From Clostridia bacterium (GTDB lineage Bacteria; Bacillota; Clostridia; TANB77; RGIG9151), in NCBI GenBank assembly GCA_017934955.1, contig JAGBIO010000015.1, positions 1 to 54,168 on the forward strand: 54,168 nt of DNA, in the 5' to 3' direction. Within the stretch, counting starts at the first letter, position 1. Every line of letters begins with the position of its first letter. The translations under genes and the position numbers were made by a program. Under the pieces are notes generated by a model that was not told the DNA's origin, made no database searches, and worked only from the letters and a program-made list of their open reading frames with translations. Of the stretch, positions 51,174-54,168 are shown piece by piece.

Positions 51174-51620
51174 CTACAGATATTTCCACATAATAACCGC
51201 ATCTTCTCCGTTATCCTGATAATACCCTTTTCTTTTTCCACTCTCTTGAAAACCAAACTTTCTATACAATGCTTTTGCCGCTTCATTGGTTTCCCGAACT
51301 TCCAAAGTAAAACTATCGATTTCTTGTTTTTCGCACAAAGAAAGCAGCTCGGAAATCAAACGCTGAGCAATGCCCTGCCGTCGAAAGGCAGAATGAACCG
51401 CTACATTGGTAATATGACCCTCATTCATCACTTTCCAGACACCGATATATCCAACTGCTTTTTCTTCAACTTTCGCTACTAAATAAATGGCTAAATGATT
51501 TTTTGTAATTTCTCGTACAAAGGACTCTCTCGACCATGGAACGGAAAAACAATCCTTCTCAACTTCTACTACATCATCTATATCGTCAAGTTTCATCTCT
51601 TCAATAACTATTTTTTTCAT
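51174..51620 (-). CDS. rimI: Ribosomal protein alanine N-acetyltransferase RimI
   Basis: GNAT acetyltransferase of 148 residues: DVVEVEKDCFSVPWSRESF, acetyl-CoA loop HSAFRRQGIAQRLISEL near 82, EVRETNEAAKALYRKFGF near 108. The family acetylates the N-terminus of S18 and other proteins. I start at ATG 51620, 7 nt after the tsaB stop, behind GAGGAG. The tsaB-rimI pairing is standard in Bacillota. Confidence 0.92.
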   Translation of the reverse strand: MKKIVIEEMKLDDIDDVVEVEKDCFSVPWSRESFVREITKNHLAIYLVAKVEEKAVGYIGVWKVMNEGHITNVAVHSAFRRQGIAQRLISELLSLCEKQEIDSFTLEVRETNEAAKALYRKFGFQESGKRKGYYQDNGEDAVIMWKYL

Positions 51621-51627
51621 AAAAATC

Positions 51628-52287
51628 TTAAACTCCTCTGTCCGGTTGGGCTTTTCGCAAATAAATCGGTACAATCGCATGTGGCAAAACTGCAACTTTT
51701 TCATCCGCCAAATACTTATTTAGCGCCACTTTTCCAATATTTGAACTTGTTTGATAAAAATCATATAAAAAATCGGAATCACAATTATTTTTTATAAAAT
51801 TTTCAAATTCTTTTACGCCGTCCCCAACAAAGGTAAATTTTTCATCCGATTTCATTTTTTCGTTCAAAAGTTGCGAAATCGGCATAAAATCCGGTAATTC
51901 GTCACAATTTTTTCGACGAATCTGAAAATACACATTCTCATGTCTTGCATTAATAATCGCGCAAGCATTCTCGGAATCCGTCTTATTCAAAAGTCCTTCT
52001 AAAGAAGTCACCGGAATCACCTTTTTATTTAACGCTTGTGCAATTCCCTTCACCGTCGCTACTCCGATACGAATTCCGGTAAAAGAACCCGGACCCACAC
52101 AAACCGCAAACAAATCCATTTGCGCAATCTTTAAGCCAAGCTCCTCCAAAAGTGCCTCCATAATCGGCAACAACTTCTCCGAATGTGTCTTTTGATCCTC
52201 ACTCTTCTTTTCCCCAAATAATTCATGATCCTTAAAAACCGCAACCGACGCCACTACATTCGACGTATCCACTGCCATCAAATACAT
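51628..52287 (-). CDS. tsaB: tRNA threonylcarbamoyladenosine protein TsaB
   Basis: Partner of TsaD in making t6A37 on ANN-decoding tRNAs. ASKHA fold, 219 residues: MAVDTSNVVASVAV near 4, HSEKLLPIMEALL near 36, and the signature VCVGPGSFTGIRIGVATVKG near 64. tsaE and tsaD are not in the window. Start ATG 52287 behind GGGGCGAGAGAA. Confidence 0.95.
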   Translation of the reverse strand: MYLMAVDTSNVVASVAVFKDHELFGEKKSEDQKTHSEKLLPIMEALLEELGLKIAQMDLFAVCVGPGSFTGIRIGVATVKGIAQALNKKVIPVTSLEGLLNKTDSENACAIINARHENVYFQIRRKNCDELPDFMPISQLLNEKMKSDEKFTFVGDGVKEFENFIKNNCDSDFLYDFYQTSSNIGKVALNKYLADEKVAVLPHAIVPIYLRKAQPDRGV

Positions 52288-52304
52288 TTCTCTCGCCCCT
52301 TACA

Positions 52305-54074
52305 CTAACTCTGTTTCGTTTTTAGTACAATCCGAACTTCCGTACCGACACCCACTTCACTATCAATCGAAATTCTTCCGCCACTCGCCTTCACCATCTT
52401 CTTCGAAATCGACAGTCCCAAACCGGTCCCGCCCATCTCTCTGCTTCTCGCCTTATCCACACGATAAAACCGCTCAAACACTCTTCCTAAATCCTCCTTC
52501 GGAATCCCGATACCGTTATCCTTAATTAAAATCTCTACCTCATCCTCTTTTTTCTCCGCTGTAATTCCAATCTTGCCGCCCTCCGGCGTATACTTAATCG
52601 AATTCGAAAGAATATTCAAAATAACCTGTTCCATATCGGTTTCATTCGCAAAAGCCATAATCGATTCATTTTCATTAAAATTCACAAGTTGTTGCTTCTT
52701 TTTATTCGCCTCAATCGCCAGCTTATCCACATCATTCTTAATTACTTTTATAATATCAAATTCCGTCTTGCTAACCTCTTCCGGCTGAAAATCCATCTTA
52801 GACAGCTTCAATAAATCGCTCACCAAATGTGCCATTCTCTCTGCCTCATTATGAATCACTGTCAAAAATTTATTCTCTGTCTCACTGTCTAAACTTCCGG
52901 CATTCTCCAAAAGCGTCTCAGAATAACCGCTAATCGACGTAATCGGTGTCTTCAACTCATGCGACACATTCGCCACAAATTCCTTTCGCATTCTTTCCAA
53001 TTTCTCTTGTTCGGTATAATCTTGAATTACCGCAATTACCCCAATATTGTTTTCCTCATCCACTTCCAACTTCGCAAACAATAAATTTAAAACTTTTCCG
53101 TCAAACTCAAACTGCACACCACTATGCTTTTCCTTGTCAGACATCACTTTTTCAAAAGTAATCGGCAACTCCAATGCAGCAAAGACATCATCAAACCGTA
53201 ACGATTCGCCTGAAATCCGCAACAATTCCTGTCCCAACGGATTCGCATGAATCAATTCACCCTCCGCATTAAAAGCCACAACACCATCACTCATATTCTG
53301 AAGAACCGCTTCTAATTTTACTTTTTCTCTCGAAATCTCCCCTAAAGTCGATTGCAAACGTTTCGCCATATAGTTAAACTTACTGGCAAGTAACGAAATC
53401 TCATCCCCCGATTTAATCTCCTTAATTCCGGAAAAATCTCCATTCGCCATTTTTTCCGCACTCTTCGTCAGTTTATAAACCGGAATGGTAATCGCTTTCG
53501 ATAAAATATAGCTAATCACCACAGAAATCAATAACGCCGCCAACATAACATACAAAATGCTCTTCTTCAACGAAGAAATAATCTCTTTTATGGTAGCCTT
53601 ATCCTGTTTCAAATAAAAGATATACGCGACCTCATCATTAATCATGATTGGCTTCGCATAATCAAAATACTCCGCCTCAAGATTCAAATTTCCGACCTTT
53701 CCGCTCTCCGCCAAAACAATATTATCGGTTATCTCCAAAGCCTCATTCAAAATCGCCTTATCCTTCGGCAAAATAATCGCACCGGTATCTGACAACAGAT
53801 ATCCTTTTTTCGTCGTCCCGTCAATCTGGTAATACGTTTTAAACACCTTAAACAACTCATCCTTGTATTCTTCATCATTCGAAACCACATTTGCCGACAA
53901 AATTTTCGAATTGTTCAATTCCGCCTCAAATCTCGCCATATCCGAAATAAAACTGTTGGAATAGGTATCTTCGATTGTTGTAATCAAAAAAGTACCAACC
54001 GTCATCATCAAACAGATAATCAATAAAAATAAAATCGCCATCAATCTCCACTGAAGAGTTCTGAAAAATTTCAA
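52305..54074 (-). CDS. Membrane sensor histidine kinase (WalK/PhoR-like)
   Basis: About 589 residues. Two transmembrane helices (about 8-30 and 170-193) enclose an extracytoplasmic sensor domain of some 140 residues. HAMP at about 194-245, a PAS domain at about 255-350, HisKA with phospho-accepting His372 in ANVSHELKTPITSISG, and HATPase with N box LNILSNSIKYTPEGG, G1 DNGIGIPKEDLG and G2 GGTGLGLSISKKMV. I start at TTG 54074 behind GGGGTG. The response regulator gene should lie just upstream, outside the window. WalK versus PhoR cannot be decided. Confidence 0.92.
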   Translation of the reverse strand: MKFFRTLQWRLMAILFLLIICLMMTVGTFLITTIEDTYSNSFISDMARFEAELNNSKILSANVVSNDEEYKDELFKVFKTYYQIDGTTKKGYLLSDTGAIILPKDKAILNEALEITDNIVLAESGKVGNLNLEAEYFDYAKPIMINDEVAYIFYLKQDKATIKEIISSLKKSILYVMLAALLISVVISYILSKAITIPVYKLTKSAEKMANGDFSGIKEIKSGDEISLLASKFNYMAKRLQSTLGEISREKVKLEAVLQNMSDGVVAFNAEGELIHANPLGQELLRISGESLRFDDVFAALELPITFEKVMSDKEKHSGVQFEFDGKVLNLLFAKLEVDEENNIGVIAVIQDYTEQEKLERMRKEFVANVSHELKTPITSISGYSETLLENAGSLDSETENKFLTVIHNEAERMAHLVSDLLKLSKMDFQPEEVSKTEFDIIKVIKNDVDKLAIEANKKKQQLVNFNENESIMAFANETDMEQVILNILSNSIKYTPEGGKIGITAEKKEDEVEILIKDNGIGIPKEDLGRVFERFYRVDKARSREMGGTGLGLSISKKMVKASGGRISIDSEVGVGTEVRIVLKTKQS

Positions 54075-54089
54075 AATAACACCCCACAA

Positions 54090-54168
54090 AAAAAAGCGTT
54101 AAAGAATAGAGAATAATGAATAATGAATAAATAATAAATATCCTATATTTATTATTTACCTTTTTAAA
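54090..54168. repeat. AT-rich repeat at the window end
   Basis: AAAGAATAGAGAATAA.. followed by GAATAAT repeats and an inverted ATTTATTATTTA stretch; related to 31560-31650. No gene is seen. Confidence 0.45.

Overview
The window looks like chromosome from a low-G+C, endospore-forming anaerobe of class Clostridia (Bacillota). The clues are strong AGGAGG-type ribosome binding sites, sigma-A promoters, a tyrosine T-box, spoIIID and a dipicolinate synthase gene, veg, acetate kinase and an iron-dependent alcohol dehydrogenase. The genus cannot be fixed from sequence alone; the rpsB/tsf and division genes look Lachnospiraceae-like (impression, not a search result). Almost all genes lie on the minus strand. 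LAYOUT. 0-4 kb: a decayed RhuM-family gene, a YfcE-type phosphoesterase, Fe-ADH and a DUF4143 ATPase. 4-10 kb: division and wall cluster murA-ftsQ-DUF881-sbp-ftsA-ftsZ. 10-14 kb: accessory genes (HipA-like kinase, nucleotidyltransferase, alkaline-phosphatase-fold enzyme). 14-15.6 kb: rpsB-tsf. 15.8-25 kb: degenerate UvsE-like protein, a large secreted phosphodiester-glycosidase-like protein, a TtcA-like enzyme, adenosine deaminase, an amidase, lgt and ackA. 26-31 kb: tyrS with its T-box, and a P-type cation ATPase under a yybP-ykoY (Mn2+) riboswitch. 31-35.6 kb: four-helix protein, ssrA (tmRNA) directly after smpB, and a TadZ/CpaE-like NTPase split by a frameshift. 35.7-42.6 kb: complete F1Fo ATP synthase operon atpBEFHAGDC with a foreign small gene between atpA and atpG. 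43-48.4 kb: yceD, spoIIID, dpaA, csp, small hypotheticals, veg, DUF896, HD and SDR genes. 48.7-54.1 kb: Lon-like protease, rimI, tsaB and a sensor kinase. MAIN DISCOVERY. Four paralogous loci near 16.8, 25.2, 25.8 and 27.8 kb each hold a TTGTAA-N17-TATAAT-type promoter, a small 5' hairpin, an extended Shine-Dalgarno, a 21-26 codon ORF for a single hydrophobic helix (three end in A-Y), and a bidirectional terminator. A convergent TTGACA-N17 promoter on the other strand reads into that same terminator. In every locus a direct repeat places a copy of the toxin start region inside the convergent RNA, so that RNA can pair with the translation start. The distance from the -10 to the end of the terminator T run is exactly 163 bp in all four. 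This is the architecture of the par/fst type I toxin-antitoxin module of Enterococcus, but the peptides resemble the 19-residue Ibs toxins of E. coli. I know of no description of such a family in Clostridia. SECOND THEME. A family of MITE-like repeats with GTTACAGGTCAGAC terminal inverted repeats carries exchangeable 20-nt palindromes (GGACAGCATAAATGCTGTCC, GGACACAATAAATTGTGTCC and a third type). About fifteen copies or fragments fill the intergenic space and have created false ORFs and false N-terminal extensions.
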